NCBI GenBank assembly: GCA_947460245.1
Contig: CANHGL010000010.1
Coordinates: 1 to 63,645, forward strand
Length of the DNA stretch: 63,645 nucleotides
Direction of reading: 5' to 3'
From: Sphingobacteriales bacterium
Lineage (GTDB): Bacteria > Bacteroidota > Bacteroidia > Chitinophagales > JADIYW01
Below the pieces are notes generated by a model. It was not told the DNA's origin. It did not search any database and was given only the letters and a program-made list of their open reading frames with translations. Position 1 is the stretch's first letter; each line of letters starts with the position of its first letter. Both the position numbers and the translations under genes were made by a program. Of the stretch, positions 36,817-45,701 are shown in pieces.

Positions 36817-37521
36817 TTATAGTTTTCTGGAACTATTGGGTTGATCACTTTCCACAAGACCATCTCTCATTCTGACAATTCTTCTCGTGTATGCAGCAAT
36901 GTCCTCTTCATGTGTAACCACTACCAACGTATTGCCGTTAGCATGAATCTCATCAAATAATTTCATTATCTCATAAGAAGTCTTGGAATCCAAATTTCCA
37001 GTGGGCTCATCAGCTAAGATAAGAGATGGATTATTGACCAATGCCCTGGCAACAGCAACACGCTGTCGTTGTCCGCCTGATAACTCATTAGGGCGATGCT
37101 TTACCCTATCTGCAAGCCCAACCTGCTCCAAAACCTGCATAGCTCTTTCATCCCGTTCTTGTTTACTCCAACCTGCATAAATCAATGGTAAAGCCACATT
37201 TTCTAAGGTGGTAAGACGTGGAATTAAGTTAAATGTCTGAAAAATAAACCCAATTTGCTTGTTTCGAATTGCTGCCAGTTCATTATCATGCGCCTGGCTG
37301 ACATCATTTCCTCCCAGAAAATAACTTCCTGCTGTTGGCGTGTCCAAACAACCAATAATATTCATCAATGTAGATTTTCCGGAACCAGAAGGGCCCATCA
37401 GTGCCACATATTCATTTTTACAAATATCCAGATCTATCCCCTTGAGTGCATAAATAACCTCTTCACCTAAGACAAACTCACGAGTAATCCCTCTTAATCC
37501 AATGACAATATTCTTATCCAT
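36817..37521 (-). CDS. LolD/MacB-type ABC transporter ATP-binding protein
   Basis: The 234-residue ATPase has Walker [11 protein letters not shown]-loop [12 protein letters not shown], signature [15 protein letters not shown], Walker [13 protein letters not shown], and H-loop VVTHEED. It belongs to the LolD/MacB/FtsE group, which drives lipoprotein release, peptide export or mechanotransmission through FtsX-like permeases. No permease gene is adjacent: neighbours are marC and trpS. The partner must be elsewhere. A -7 element lies 21 nt upstream of the ATG. Confidence 0.9.
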   Translation of the reverse strand: MDKNIVIGLRGITREFVLGEEVIYALKGIDLDICKNEYVALMGPSGSGKSTLMNIIGCLDTPTAGSYFLGGNDVSQAHDNELAAIRNKQIGFIFQTFNLIPRLTTLENVALPLIYAGWSKQERDERAMQVLEQVGLADRVKHRPNELSGGQRQRVAVARALVNNPSLILADEPTGNLDSKTSYEIMKLFDEIHANGNTLVVVTHEEDIAAYTRRIVRMRDGLVESDQPNSSRKL

Positions 37522-37542
37522 TTATCTTCCTGGTTTTCTGAA

Positions 37543-37550
37543 CAAACGTA
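37543..37550 (-). promoter_or_regulatory. -7 element of the LolD-like gene
   Basis: TACGTTTG on the minus strand, with TTG 23 nt upstream. It lies 21 nt before the ATG. Confidence 0.45.
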
Positions 37551-37709
37551 CGAGAATTAGAACTAATATAAAACAAAAGCATCTACTTTATTGTGCGAAC
37601 GAACACTCCAATTCGTTATTCAGCAATAATCCTTTAAATTTACATACTACAATAAATACAAGCAAACTATTCTCTTGTATTTTATTATTTTGCATAACAA
37701 ACTGTATCG

Positions 37710-38714
37710 ATGAGAGAACGCGTATTAAGTGGTGTAAGAAGCACCGGAAATTTACATTTAGGGAACTACTTTGGAGCAATCAAAAACTTCCTTCAAATGC
37801 AGGAAGATTATGAAAGCTATTTCTTTATAGCCAACTTACATGCATTAACTACACACCCCGACCCTGAACAGTTAAAGAAATCGGTTCGAAATACCTTGGT
37901 AGAATATCTAGCGTGCGGGTTAGACCCATCCAAGAGTACAATTTATGTCCAAAGTGATGTTCCAGAAATTTCTGAACTATATGCCTTACTGAATATGTTG
38001 GCCTACAAAGGAGAACTCGAAAAATGCACTTCCTTCAAAGAAAAAATCAAAAAACACAATGAAAATATCAATGCCGGACTGCTAACCTATCCTGTTTTAA
38101 TGGCAGCTGACATATTGATACATAGAGCACATAAAGTTCCTGTAGGTAAAGATCAGGAGCAACATTTGGAGATGACGAGAAACTTTGCTTTAAGATTCAA
38201 CCATAAATATGGAGTAGATTATTTCCCTGAGCCTCAGGCTTTTGATATGAGTGGTAAATTGATAAAAGTTCCGGGCTTGGATGGCAGCGGTAAAATGGGA
38301 AAGAGTGAAAGTGAAGGGAATGCTATCTTCCTGAGGGAAGAACCCGAAAGTATCCGAAAAAAAGTAATGAAAGCAAAGACAGACGCTGGTCCAACTGAAC
38401 CCAATCAGACCAAACCGGAAGAAATACAACATCTTTTTACACTCATGGGCCTGGTATCTTCCAATGATACCATCGCACATTTTGAAGACAGCTACAACAA
38501 CTGCTCTATACGTTATGGGGATCTCAAAAAACAATTAGCTGAAGATATCCTTCAATTTGTTGCCCCGCTAAGAGCTAAAATAGTAGACATGGATAATGAC
38601 CGCACTTACATCAATAAAGTAGCAAAAGACGGTGCCGAAAAGGCAAGAATTAGTGCACAGCAAACACTTGATGGGGTTAAAGAAATTATGGGACTAAGAA
38701 GCATTTGGAAATAA
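37710..38714 (+). CDS. trpS: Tryptophanyl-tRNA synthetase
   Basis: Charges tRNA-Trp. The 334 residues are full length for the bacterial class Ic enzyme. The HIGH-like motif is GNLHLGNYFGA near residue 13 and the KMSKS motif is KMGKSE near 195. GKDQEQHLEMTR is the usual conserved segment between them. Monocistronic. A -7-like TATTTTG lies about 20 nt before the ATG. Its substrate tRNA gene (28902-28972) happens to lie in this window. Confidence 0.97.
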   Translation: MRERVLSGVRSTGNLHLGNYFGAIKNFLQMQEDYESYFFIANLHALTTHPDPEQLKKSVRNTLVEYLACGLDPSKSTIYVQSDVPEISELYALLNMLAYKGELEKCTSFKEKIKKHNENINAGLLTYPVLMAADILIHRAHKVPVGKDQEQHLEMTRNFALRFNHKYGVDYFPEPQAFDMSGKLIKVPGLDGSGKMGKSESEGNAIFLREEPESIRKKVMKAKTDAGPTEPNQTKPEEIQHLFTLMGLVSSNDTIAHFEDSYNNCSIRYGDLKKQLAEDILQFVAPLRAKIVDMDNDRTYINKVAKDGAEKARISAQQTLDGVKEIMGLRSIWK

Positions 38715-38855
38715 AATACTGCTTTAGGTTACCACACTTACTGAATGTATTTTTTACAAAGTTTTCCACTTTATAAAATAAAACACATAAACAACGGCTT
38801 TAGATTAAAAAAAATTTATAGCTTAGAACTCCATTAAAAATTAAAATCTACCATT

Positions 38856-39494
38856 TTGGCAAAGCAGAAGAAAACGCTAAAGCATATTGCAATAGCAGGA
38901 AATATTGGATCGGGAAAAACCACCCTGACGGAGCTTTTAGCTAAACATTACAATTGGGAGGCGCGTTTCGAAGACGTCGAGAATAATCCATACCTCAATG
39001 ATTTTTATCAGGATATGCCTCGATGGTCATTTAACTTGCAAATTTATTTCCTTAACAACAGATTACAACAACTTGTAGAAATACAAGAAGGTGACAAGGT
39101 CGTGATTCAGGATAGAACCATTTATGAAGATGCTCATATTTTTGCACCCAACTTACACGAAATGGGCTTAATGAGCAATCGTGACTTTGAAAACTATATC
39201 AGCTTCTTCCGTACTATATGCAAACAAGTTCAACCACCAAATTTACTGGTTTACCTGAAGGCATCCCTCGGAACTCTTGTTGGTCAAATTGAACGACGTG
39301 GCAGAGCTTATGAAGACAATATCAGATTGGATTATTTAAAACAACTGAACCAATACTATGATAATTGGATTGATAACTACAAGGAAGGGCCTTTATTAGT
39401 GATCAATGTAGATGATCTCAATTATGCTGATAAAAAGGAAGACTTTGGTAAGGTTGTAGAAAAGATTGATGCTGAATTATTCGGATTGTTTTAA
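38856..39494 (+). CDS. Deoxynucleoside kinase
   Basis: Phosphorylates deoxynucleosides for salvage. The 212 residues show P-loop GNIGSGKTTL near 15-24, the substrate motif QDRTIYEDAHIF with the conserved DRT/E..IF residues, and the LID Arg motif (ERRGRAYED). The Bacteroidota enzymes are usually annotated as deoxyadenosine/deoxyguanosine kinases. The start is a TTG (38856-38858): no ATG occurs in frame before the P-loop, and the resulting MAKQKKTLKHIAIAGNIG matches orthologue N-termini. Monocistronic by spacing. Exact base specificity not determined. Confidence 0.9.
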   Translation: MAKQKKTLKHIAIAGNIGSGKTTLTELLAKHYNWEARFEDVENNPYLNDFYQDMPRWSFNLQIYFLNNRLQQLVEIQEGDKVVIQDRTIYEDAHIFAPNLHEMGLMSNRDFENYISFFRTICKQVQPPNLLVYLKASLGTLVGQIERRGRAYEDNIRLDYLKQLNQYYDNWIDNYKEGPLLVINVDDLNYADKKEDFGKVVEKIDAELFGLF

Positions 39495-39505
39495 CCAACT
39501 CCTTT

Positions 39506-40474
39506 TTACTTTCCTGTTATATATGCATTCTCGAAGCCTATCGAGCTTTTTACTTGTTGTAGAACTGTTTCCGCGGCAGCGTGACTTACAAATCCTGTTA
39601 TCCATACTACATTCATATTTTTTTCATTTTTGTAGTAAACTAACTTACCGTACTTTGATAACTGAGTAAATATTTCCCATTTAGGTGCTGAAAAAGCCCC
39701 AAGCTGGATAGCAGTCTTATATCTAGATAACATTTCCTCTCGGGATTTACTCCCTAAAAATTCTGGCGTAGTATTTGTTGTGCTCTGCCTCTGAGATAAA
39801 GGATCCATAGGCACTTGTACTGAAACCTTAGTATCAACGCTAGGCGTTATAGCAACTGAGGTTTTTTCCGGCTCAACAACAACGGTAGTTTTTTGAATTT
39901 CAAAAGAAACTGACTTCGATGGAGCAATAACTGTATTAGTAGATGGTATTTCAGCATCAATCACCTTGAATGTCTTTAGATCTAATTTCTTTATAATGCC
40001 GCCTGAAGAATAGGTTAAGATGGATTCATTTAATAAGCCTGGATTAGATTCATTTTTTTCTGTATTTACCCCCAAGCCCATATTTTTCGGCTTACTCCAT
40101 GCACCATTCAAATATTCTGAAACATATAAATCCTGACCACCTAAAGATCCTGGAAATGTTGCAACGAAATACATTTTTCTAGAAATATCATCATCCAATA
40201 CTGCTGGCTGACCCACTTTGAATGTTCCAAGAAGATCCTTATTTAGTGTAAATGCTACCCAATGTTCATCCTTCCATACTGCATGCATTATTTCATACAT
40301 TAAAGACTCTTCCGTCGACTTTATATCTTCCGGCATATTGTAGGACTCCAAAGCATCTGTATACAACTCAAAAGTGATGTCCTTTAAATACCCATAATTA
40401 TTCTGAAGCATTGCTGCATTACTATTAAAGTGCAATGCAAAAAGAAACATAAAAAAAACAAAGAAATTCTTCAT
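39506..40474 (-). CDS. Secreted protein with PD40-like repeat and C-terminal SPOR-like domain
   Basis: The 322-residue product has a signal peptide (MKNFFVFFMFLFALHFNSNA). The middle (about 95-170) has beta-propeller-like segments (SRKMYFVATFPGSLGGQDLY followed by VSEYLNGAWSKPKN), as in the PD40 repeats of OmpA-linked proteins of Bacteroidota. A Val/Thr/Pro-rich linker follows, and then a C-terminal SPOR-like fold (IQLGAFSAPKWEIFTQL; MNVVWITGFVSHAAAETVLQ). SPOR domains bind denuded septal peptidoglycan. Its function is unknown; a cell-wall or division role is inferred. It is divergent from lepA. Confidence 0.75.
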   Translation of the reverse strand: MKNFFVFFMFLFALHFNSNAAMLQNNYGYLKDITFELYTDALESYNMPEDIKSTEESLMYEIMHAVWKDEHWVAFTLNKDLLGTFKVGQPAVLDDDISRKMYFVATFPGSLGGQDLYVSEYLNGAWSKPKNMGLGVNTEKNESNPGLLNESILTYSSGGIIKKLDLKTFKVIDAEIPSTNTVIAPSKSVSFEIQKTTVVVEPEKTSVAITPSVDTKVSVQVPMDPLSQRQSTTNTTPEFLGSKSREEMLSRYKTAIQLGAFSAPKWEIFTQLSKYGKLVYYKNEKNMNVVWITGFVSHAAAETVLQQVKSSIGFENAYITGK

Positions 40475-40614
40475 AATGACATACTATTAATCCTTACAAA
40501 GCTGCCATAAAATAGGCCCTTTTCAAGGCAAAGTTTTCCACAAAATAACAATAACAAAAAGCCAATTAAGCGGCTTAAAATTTCATTTTCCACCCAAACA
40601 AATAACTCTAATTT

Positions 40615-40674
40615 TATATTTGAGGGAACAAATCAATTTCGACTAAAAGATTCAATTGATTATCCTTATTTTTG
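40615..40674 (+). promoter_or_regulatory. Two -7 elements upstream of lepA
   Basis: TATATTTG at 40615-40622 and TATTTTTG at 40667-40674 both match TAnnTTTG. The distal one gives a leader of about 55 nt. The proximal one ends 4 nt before the ATG and would give a leaderless mRNA. Confidence 0.5.
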
Positions 40675-40678
40675 CACC

Positions 40679-42472
40679 ATGGAAAATATCAGAAACTTTT
40701 GTATCATAGCACACATTGACCATGGCAAGAGTACACTTGCAGATAGGTTACTGGAAGTGACTAAAACAGTTTCTGCACGCGACCTACAAGCGCAGACGCT
40801 GGATGATATGGACTTGGAGCGTGAGCGTGGCATTACTATCAAAAGTCATGCTATTCAAATGGATTACACCCATACTGATGGAAAACCTTATATACTTAAT
40901 CTAATAGATACACCCGGACACGTAGACTTCTCCTATGAAGTTTCCAGATCTCTGGCAGCATGTGAAGGCGCTTTGCTTCTTGTAGATGCCGCTCAGGGCA
41001 TACAAGCCCAAACTATTTCAAACCTTTACCTTGCCATCGAGAATGGGCTGGAAATCATCCCCGTTATCAATAAGATTGATATGGATGGCGCTATGATTGA
41101 AGAAGTAACAGATCAAATCGTAGATCTTATAGGATGTAAAGCTGAGGATATCATTTTGGCGAGTGGCAAGACGGGCATAGGTATTGAAAATATTTTGGAT
41201 GCTGTTATAAAACGTATTCCTGCTCCTAAAGGCGATAAAAATGCACCCTTACAGGCACTGGTATTTGACTCTGTTTTTAATCAGTTTAGAGGTGTAATAG
41301 CTTATGTTCGAATTTTAAATGGAACCCTAAAAAAGGGAGATAGAGTGAAGTTCGTTGCTACTGAAAAAACCTATGAAGTAGATGAAGTAGGAATTCTGAA
41401 AATGAATCTGACACCAAAGAGTGAAATCTCTGCAGGTGATGTAGGATATATTATTACAGGTATTAAAGTTTCCAAAGAGATTAAAGTTGGTGATACCCTT
41501 ACCCATTTACATAACCCTTGCAAACAAGCCATCAAAGGCTTTGAGGATGTAAAACCCATGGTATTTGCCGGAATTTATCCAATAGACAATGATGATTTTG
41601 AAGAATTGAGAGACTCCCTTGAGAAATTACAACTCAACGATGCCTCTTTGGTATGGGAGCCTGAAACTTCACTGGCGCTCGGTTTTGGATTCCGTTGTGG
41701 ATTTTTGGGGTTACTACATTTAGAAATTGTACAGGAACGTTTAGAACGTGAGTATGATATGACCATCATTACCACTGTACCTAACGTAACCTACTATGCT
41801 TATCAAAAAGACGGTACGAAGTTGACTGTCAATAATCCATCAGACCTTCCAGAACCCACCATATTGAATTACGTGGAAGAACCCTTCATCAAGGCACAGA
41901 TTATCACCAAACCTGAATACATCGGATCCATTATGAAACTATGTATGGATAAAAGAGCGATTTTGAAAAATCAGGTTTATTTAACACCAACAAAAATTGA
42001 AATACAATTTGAAATGCCATTAGCTGAAATTGTATTTGACTTCTACGATCAGCTAAAATCTATCTCTAAAGGATATGCAAGCTTTGATTATCACATGCAT
42101 GACTTTAGAGAGAGTGATTTGGTACGATTAGATATAAAATTAAATGGAGAAAATGTGGATGCTTTCTCTGCATTAATACACCGCTCCAAAGCATACAGCT
42201 TTGGCAGCAGACTTTGTGAAAAATTAAAAGAACTCATTCCAAGACAACAATTCCTCATTGCCATTCAGGCAGCCATTGGCGCGAAGATTATAGCCAGGGA
42301 AACTATATCAGCAATGCGAAAAGACGTTACTGCAAAATGTTATGGTGGTGATATTTCCAGAAAAAGAAAACTACTGGAAAAACAGAAGAAAGGAAAGAAA
42401 CGAATGAGACAAGTAGGAAATGTAGAAGTGCCACAAGAAGCCTTTATGGCTGTTCTTAAGCTGAATGACTAA
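40679..42472 (+). CDS. lepA: Elongation factor 4 (LepA), ribosomal back-translocase GTPase
   Basis: The 597-residue product has G1 [14 protein letters not shown]2 [10 protein letters not shown]3 [12 protein letters not shown]4 NKID, then barrel and EF-G-like domains III and V, and the LepA-specific C-terminal domain with the conserved end ([20 protein letters not shown]). It acts on stalled or mistranslocated ribosomes and in 30S assembly. Full length. The DUF1961 gene follows after 15 bp. Confidence 0.98.
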   Translation: MENIRNFCIIAHIDHGKSTLADRLLEVTKTVSARDLQAQTLDDMDLERERGITIKSHAIQMDYTHTDGKPYILNLIDTPGHVDFSYEVSRSLAACEGALLLVDAAQGIQAQTISNLYLAIENGLEIIPVINKIDMDGAMIEEVTDQIVDLIGCKAEDIILASGKTGIGIENILDAVIKRIPAPKGDKNAPLQALVFDSVFNQFRGVIAYVRILNGTLKKGDRVKFVATEKTYEVDEVGILKMNLTPKSEISAGDVGYIITGIKVSKEIKVGDTLTHLHNPCKQAIKGFEDVKPMVFAGIYPIDNDDFEELRDSLEKLQLNDASLVWEPETSLALGFGFRCGFLGLLHLEIVQERLEREYDMTIITTVPNVTYYAYQKDGTKLTVNNPSDLPEPTILNYVEEPFIKAQIITKPEYIGSIMKLCMDKRAILKNQVYLTPTKIEIQFEMPLAEIVFDFYDQLKSISKGYASFDYHMHDFRESDLVRLDIKLNGENVDAFSALIHRSKAYSFGSRLCEKLKELIPRQQFLIAIQAAIGAKIIARETISAMRKDVTAKCYGGDISRKRKLLEKQKKGKKRMRQVGNVEVPQEAFMAVLKLND

Positions 42473-42487
42473 CGCATTACTAAAAAT

Positions 42488-43240
42488 ATGCAGCAAAAAT
42501 TAAAGAATAAAAGAATACTAACTGCTACTCTATTCATTCTGTTGCAACTCCATCTGATTAGTTCATTTGGCCAACAACCTTCGAATAAAGGAAGATTACT
42601 CTACTCAAATACGCTAAAAGATATTAGAGATACAAGTGCGTGGATAATGGAGGGCAAAGGCAAGATTGAATTTAATAATGGATGGATGCATATGCTTGCT
42701 CCAGACAAGAAAGGGCATGCCGTCTTCTGGTGTCCGCAAACATTTCCAAGTAATTTTATTGCAGAATGGGAGGTGCAAAATTTGCATGTCGCTTACGGAC
42801 TGTGTATAGTGTTTTTTGCTGCGAAGGGGATAAACGGTGAAGATATTTTTGATCCGACTATACCCAAAAGAGATGCTATTTTCAAAGAATACACAAACGG
42901 ATCAATTAACAATTATCATATCTCCTATTATGCTAATAGCCGAAATGAGCGAGGAAGAGAGACGGCTAATTTGAGGAAGAATAAAGGATTTTATAAAGTC
43001 CAGTCTAAAGAATCAGGTATACCCATCAATTCTGAAGCAGTTCATAAGATTCAGCTTCTGAAAAATAACGGCAGGATTCAAATGTTCATTGATGAAAGAA
43101 AAATAATTGACTGGTTTGATGAAGGACAAAAATATGGGAGAATTTTGGAAGATGGAAGAATAGGGTTTAGAGAGATGAAAGGCACACAATTTGCGTACCG
43201 TAATTTTAATGTCTGGGAATATGTAGTTACTGAGAAATAG
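42488..43240 (+). CDS. Secreted DUF1961 (concanavalin-like) protein
   Basis: The 250-residue product has a signal peptide (hydrophobic core ILTATLFILLQLHLISS, ending FGQQ). It matches the DUF1961 family through ARG/AAKGINGEDIFDPTIPKRD, NNYHISYYANSRNERG and TANLRKNKGFYKV. The fold is concanavalin-like and related members sit in carbohydrate-degrading gene sets. Here there is no such context: the only linked gene is lepA, 15 bp upstream, so co-transcription may be incidental. Possible role: binding or cleaving a polysaccharide outside the cytoplasm; no catalytic residues can be assigned. Confidence 0.75.
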   Translation: MQQKLKNKRILTATLFILLQLHLISSFGQQPSNKGRLLYSNTLKDIRDTSAWIMEGKGKIEFNNGWMHMLAPDKKGHAVFWCPQTFPSNFIAEWEVQNLHVAYGLCIVFFAAKGINGEDIFDPTIPKRDAIFKEYTNGSINNYHISYYANSRNERGRETANLRKNKGFYKVQSKESGIPINSEAVHKIQLLKNNGRIQMFIDERKIIDWFDEGQKYGRILEDGRIGFREMKGTQFAYRNFNVWEYVVTEK

Positions 43241-43289
43241 AAGCCATCTGTGAATTATATCTACACACAGCAAAGACCTAATTACTAAT

Positions 43290-44255
43290 CTATAATAACT
43301 CCGAGATTATCTTCTCTACAGAAACGCTTTCTGCCTCTGCTTTAAAGTTTCTAATAATACGGTGACGTAAAATAGGTAATGCAACCGCCTGAATATCCTC
43401 AATATCCGGTGAGTATTTTCCAGAAATTGCAGCATGTCCTTTAGCGGCAATCACCAATGCCTGAGAAGCTCTTGGACCTGCTCCCCAAGACACGAAATCA
43501 TTAACTACCTTGTTAGCCTTTGGCGTATTTGGACGAGTAGAGGCTACTAATTTAACAGCATATTCTACTACATTATCAGCTATTGGCATTCTACGAATCA
43601 GATGCTGATAACTGATAATATCCTTTCCATTAATAATCTTATTTATCACCGCCGAGTTATCTGCAGTAGTTGATTTCACTACCTGTAACTCTTCCTCATA
43701 ACTAGGGTAGTCCAAGACAATATTAAACATAAATCGATCTAACTGCGCCTCTGGAAGCGGATAAGTACCCTCCTGCTCTATTGGATTCTGTGTGGCTAAA
43801 ACAAAGAAAGGTAAATCAAACTTATGCTGAGTTCCTGCAGCCGTAACCTGTCTTTCCTGCATGGCTTCCAAAAGAGCCGACTGTGTTTTAGGAGGTGTAC
43901 GATTGATTTCATCTGCCAAAATAATATTGGCAAATATTGGACCTTTATTAAACTGAAATTGTCTGTTTTCATTTAATACTTCAGCACCTATTATATCCGA
44001 AGGCATTAAATCAGGAGTAAACTGAATACGCTTAAAATTAAGATCCAAAGCCTCTGAAACTGTCTTCACTAATAATGTCTTGGCAAGTCCTGGCACACCC
44101 ACTAGAAGGCTGTGGCTATCACAGAAGATAGACAATAGAACATACTTCAATACATCATCTTGTCCAATTATAACCTTACCTATTTCCTTTTTCAAGTCCT
44201 GATAGGAAGCCGAAAGACTCTTGATACCTTCAACATCATTAGAATACTGGGTCAT
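43290..44255 (-). CDS. MoxR-family AAA+ ATPase
   Basis: The 321-residue product has Walker A GVPGLAKTLL, Walker B ILADEINRTPPKTQSALLEAM, sensor 1 ATQNPIEQEGTYPLPEAQLDRF and the lid domain. MoxR ATPases act as chaperones with VWA-domain proteins in metal insertion or complex maturation; in Bacteroidota they often belong to Bat operons. No DUF58 or VWA partner follows here. Its ATG is 6 bp after the stop of the SurA-like gene, so these are co-transcribed. Confidence 0.93.
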   Translation of the reverse strand: MTQYSNDVEGIKSLSASYQDLKKEIGKVIIGQDDVLKYVLLSIFCDSHSLLVGVPGLAKTLLVKTVSEALDLNFKRIQFTPDLMPSDIIGAEVLNENRQFQFNKGPIFANIILADEINRTPPKTQSALLEAMQERQVTAAGTQHKFDLPFFVLATQNPIEQEGTYPLPEAQLDRFMFNIVLDYPSYEEELQVVKSTTADNSAVINKIINGKDIISYQHLIRRMPIADNVVEYAVKLVASTRPNTPKANKVVNDFVSWGAGPRASQALVIAAKGHAAISGKYSPDIEDIQAVALPILRHRIIRNFKAEAESVSVEKIISELL

Positions 44256-44261
44256 ATTATC

Positions 44262-45599
44262 TTATTTTGGAAGAATGGAACGCAAAGTTTCACAGACTTT
44301 ATATTCATCTGCAACCATAAGATAGGTCTTTTTTATATTTTTATCATACCAACGCTGAAGCACTATTTCTTCTTTATCAGACTTTGCTGCGTTCTGCATT
44401 TTATCATAATCCAATTTGATATCAGCAATATGTGGATTTGTTTTTGAAATAAGCTTTACGATTCTGAAAGCAGGCGATCCATCTTCCGCTTGAAACATGA
44501 TGGGAGATGTAATAGCGCCGATAGACAAAGTATCTACCATAAGGTAGAGGTTTGGATCTATCTTATTTACCTCCAACAAGGTACCACCCGTTTCATAGTT
44601 TAAGATAGAACCTCCAACATTCTTAGATTGCTCATCTTGTGAGTAGTCTTTAACCGACTGAAAGAAACTTATCTTATTATTTAAAATATCATTCCGTATA
44701 GAATCCAGCTTGTTTTGGGCATACTCCGCATCCTTAGAAGTAGACTGCGGACGAACTAGAATGTGACGCACCTGAATCATATCTCCTCTGCGTTCTATCA
44801 TTTCAATAATATGGTATCCAAAAGGCGTTTGAACCAGATCACTGATCTCACCCGCTTTTAGCCTAAATGCAGCACCTTCAAATTCCTTTACATAAGTGCC
44901 ACGCGGAGCCCAATCCAACAAACCACCTTGTTGGGCAGAAGATATATCTTCAGAATAAAGATTTGCCAATAACTCAAAGTTCTCTCCATTTCTGAGGCGC
45001 TCCAGAATACCAAAGGCCTTGTCTCTTGCTGACTGCTGTTGCACTACAGATACTCTCGGCTTCATAACAATTTGTTGCAGCTCAATCGTTGCATTAAAAT
45101 AAGGCAAACTGTCTTTTGCTAATTTATCAAAGTATCCTTTTACTTCAGAAGGAGTAACCTTAATGTCCCCGAGTATCTTATTGCGCATCCTTGCTGCCAA
45201 CATTTGCTCCCGAATATCCTCCCTGTAATCCTCTTTTATCTGCTCAACCGTTTTGTGATAATATTCTTCAAAAGCTTCCTGAGAACCGGCAGCACTGATA
45301 AAATAATTTACCTTACGCGTAAGCTCATCTTCTACTTCCTCATTGGAAAGTGGTAAACTATCTTTTAATGCCTGAGTAGTAAGAATCTTATTATAAATTA
45401 AACGCTCCAACAACTCGCAACGACTTTTCTGTTCTTCCGGACCTCGAAGACTTAATAAATCGAGTTGGTTTTCTATATCAGAACGAAGAATAATCTTATC
45501 GTTCACTATAGCATCAATTTTATCCAGAAGAGTTGAATCAGATGAGAATGCAAGTTGAATCGCAATTACACACAGGATAAACAGTATTGATTTACGCAT
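44262..45599 (-). CDS. Periplasmic peptidyl-prolyl isomerase, SurA-like, two parvulin domains
   Basis: From the ATG at 45599 the product is 445 residues with a signal peptide (MRKSILFILCVIAIQLAFSS). An N-terminal SurA-type helical domain (IDAIVNDKIILRSDIENQLD) comes first, then two parvulin domains (about 165-275 with GGLLDWAPRGTYVKEFEGA and FGYHIIEMIERR; about 280-385 with VRHILVRP). The family helps outer-membrane proteins fold. The longer frame to 45638 would start before the signal peptide and is rejected. It precedes moxR and follows another PPIase gene. Confidence 0.9.
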   Translation of the reverse strand: MRKSILFILCVIAIQLAFSSDSTLLDKIDAIVNDKIILRSDIENQLDLLSLRGPEEQKSRCELLERLIYNKILTTQALKDSLPLSNEEVEDELTRKVNYFISAAGSQEAFEEYYHKTVEQIKEDYREDIREQMLAARMRNKILGDIKVTPSEVKGYFDKLAKDSLPYFNATIELQQIVMKPRVSVVQQQSARDKAFGILERLRNGENFELLANLYSEDISSAQQGGLLDWAPRGTYVKEFEGAAFRLKAGEISDLVQTPFGYHIIEMIERRGDMIQVRHILVRPQSTSKDAEYAQNKLDSIRNDILNNKISFFQSVKDYSQDEQSKNVGGSILNYETGGTLLEVNKIDPNLYLMVDTLSIGAITSPIMFQAEDGSPAFRIVKLISKTNPHIADIKLDYDKMQNAAKSDKEEIVLQRWYDKNIKKTYLMVADEYKVCETLRSILPK

Positions 45600-45615
45600 T
45601 ATATAGGTTGAAGTA

Positions 45616-45623
45616 CAAATGTA
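45616..45623 (-). promoter_or_regulatory. -7 element of the SurA-like gene
   Basis: TACATTTG on the minus strand, 16 nt before the ATG. It is inside the perfect 12-nt palindrome GTACATTTGTAC with one mismatch pair at the centre, possibly coincidental. Confidence 0.4.
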
Positions 45624-45701
45624 CAAAAAGGAAGGCAAGAATATACTTAAATCTGACGCTAAATAGGCCCAAAATGGTGGATTAAGATTTTTTAACGCGA
45701 C

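Noticed and set aside
38757-40593. TTTTCCAC motifs (38762, 40534, 40586) as DnaA boxes or an origin
   Set aside because: All differ from TTATCCACA, are few and scattered over 1.8 kb, and no dnaA, dnaN or AT-rich unwinding array is present. A shared 13-mer CAAAGTTTTCCAC at 38757 and 40529 is probably chance in AT-rich gaps.
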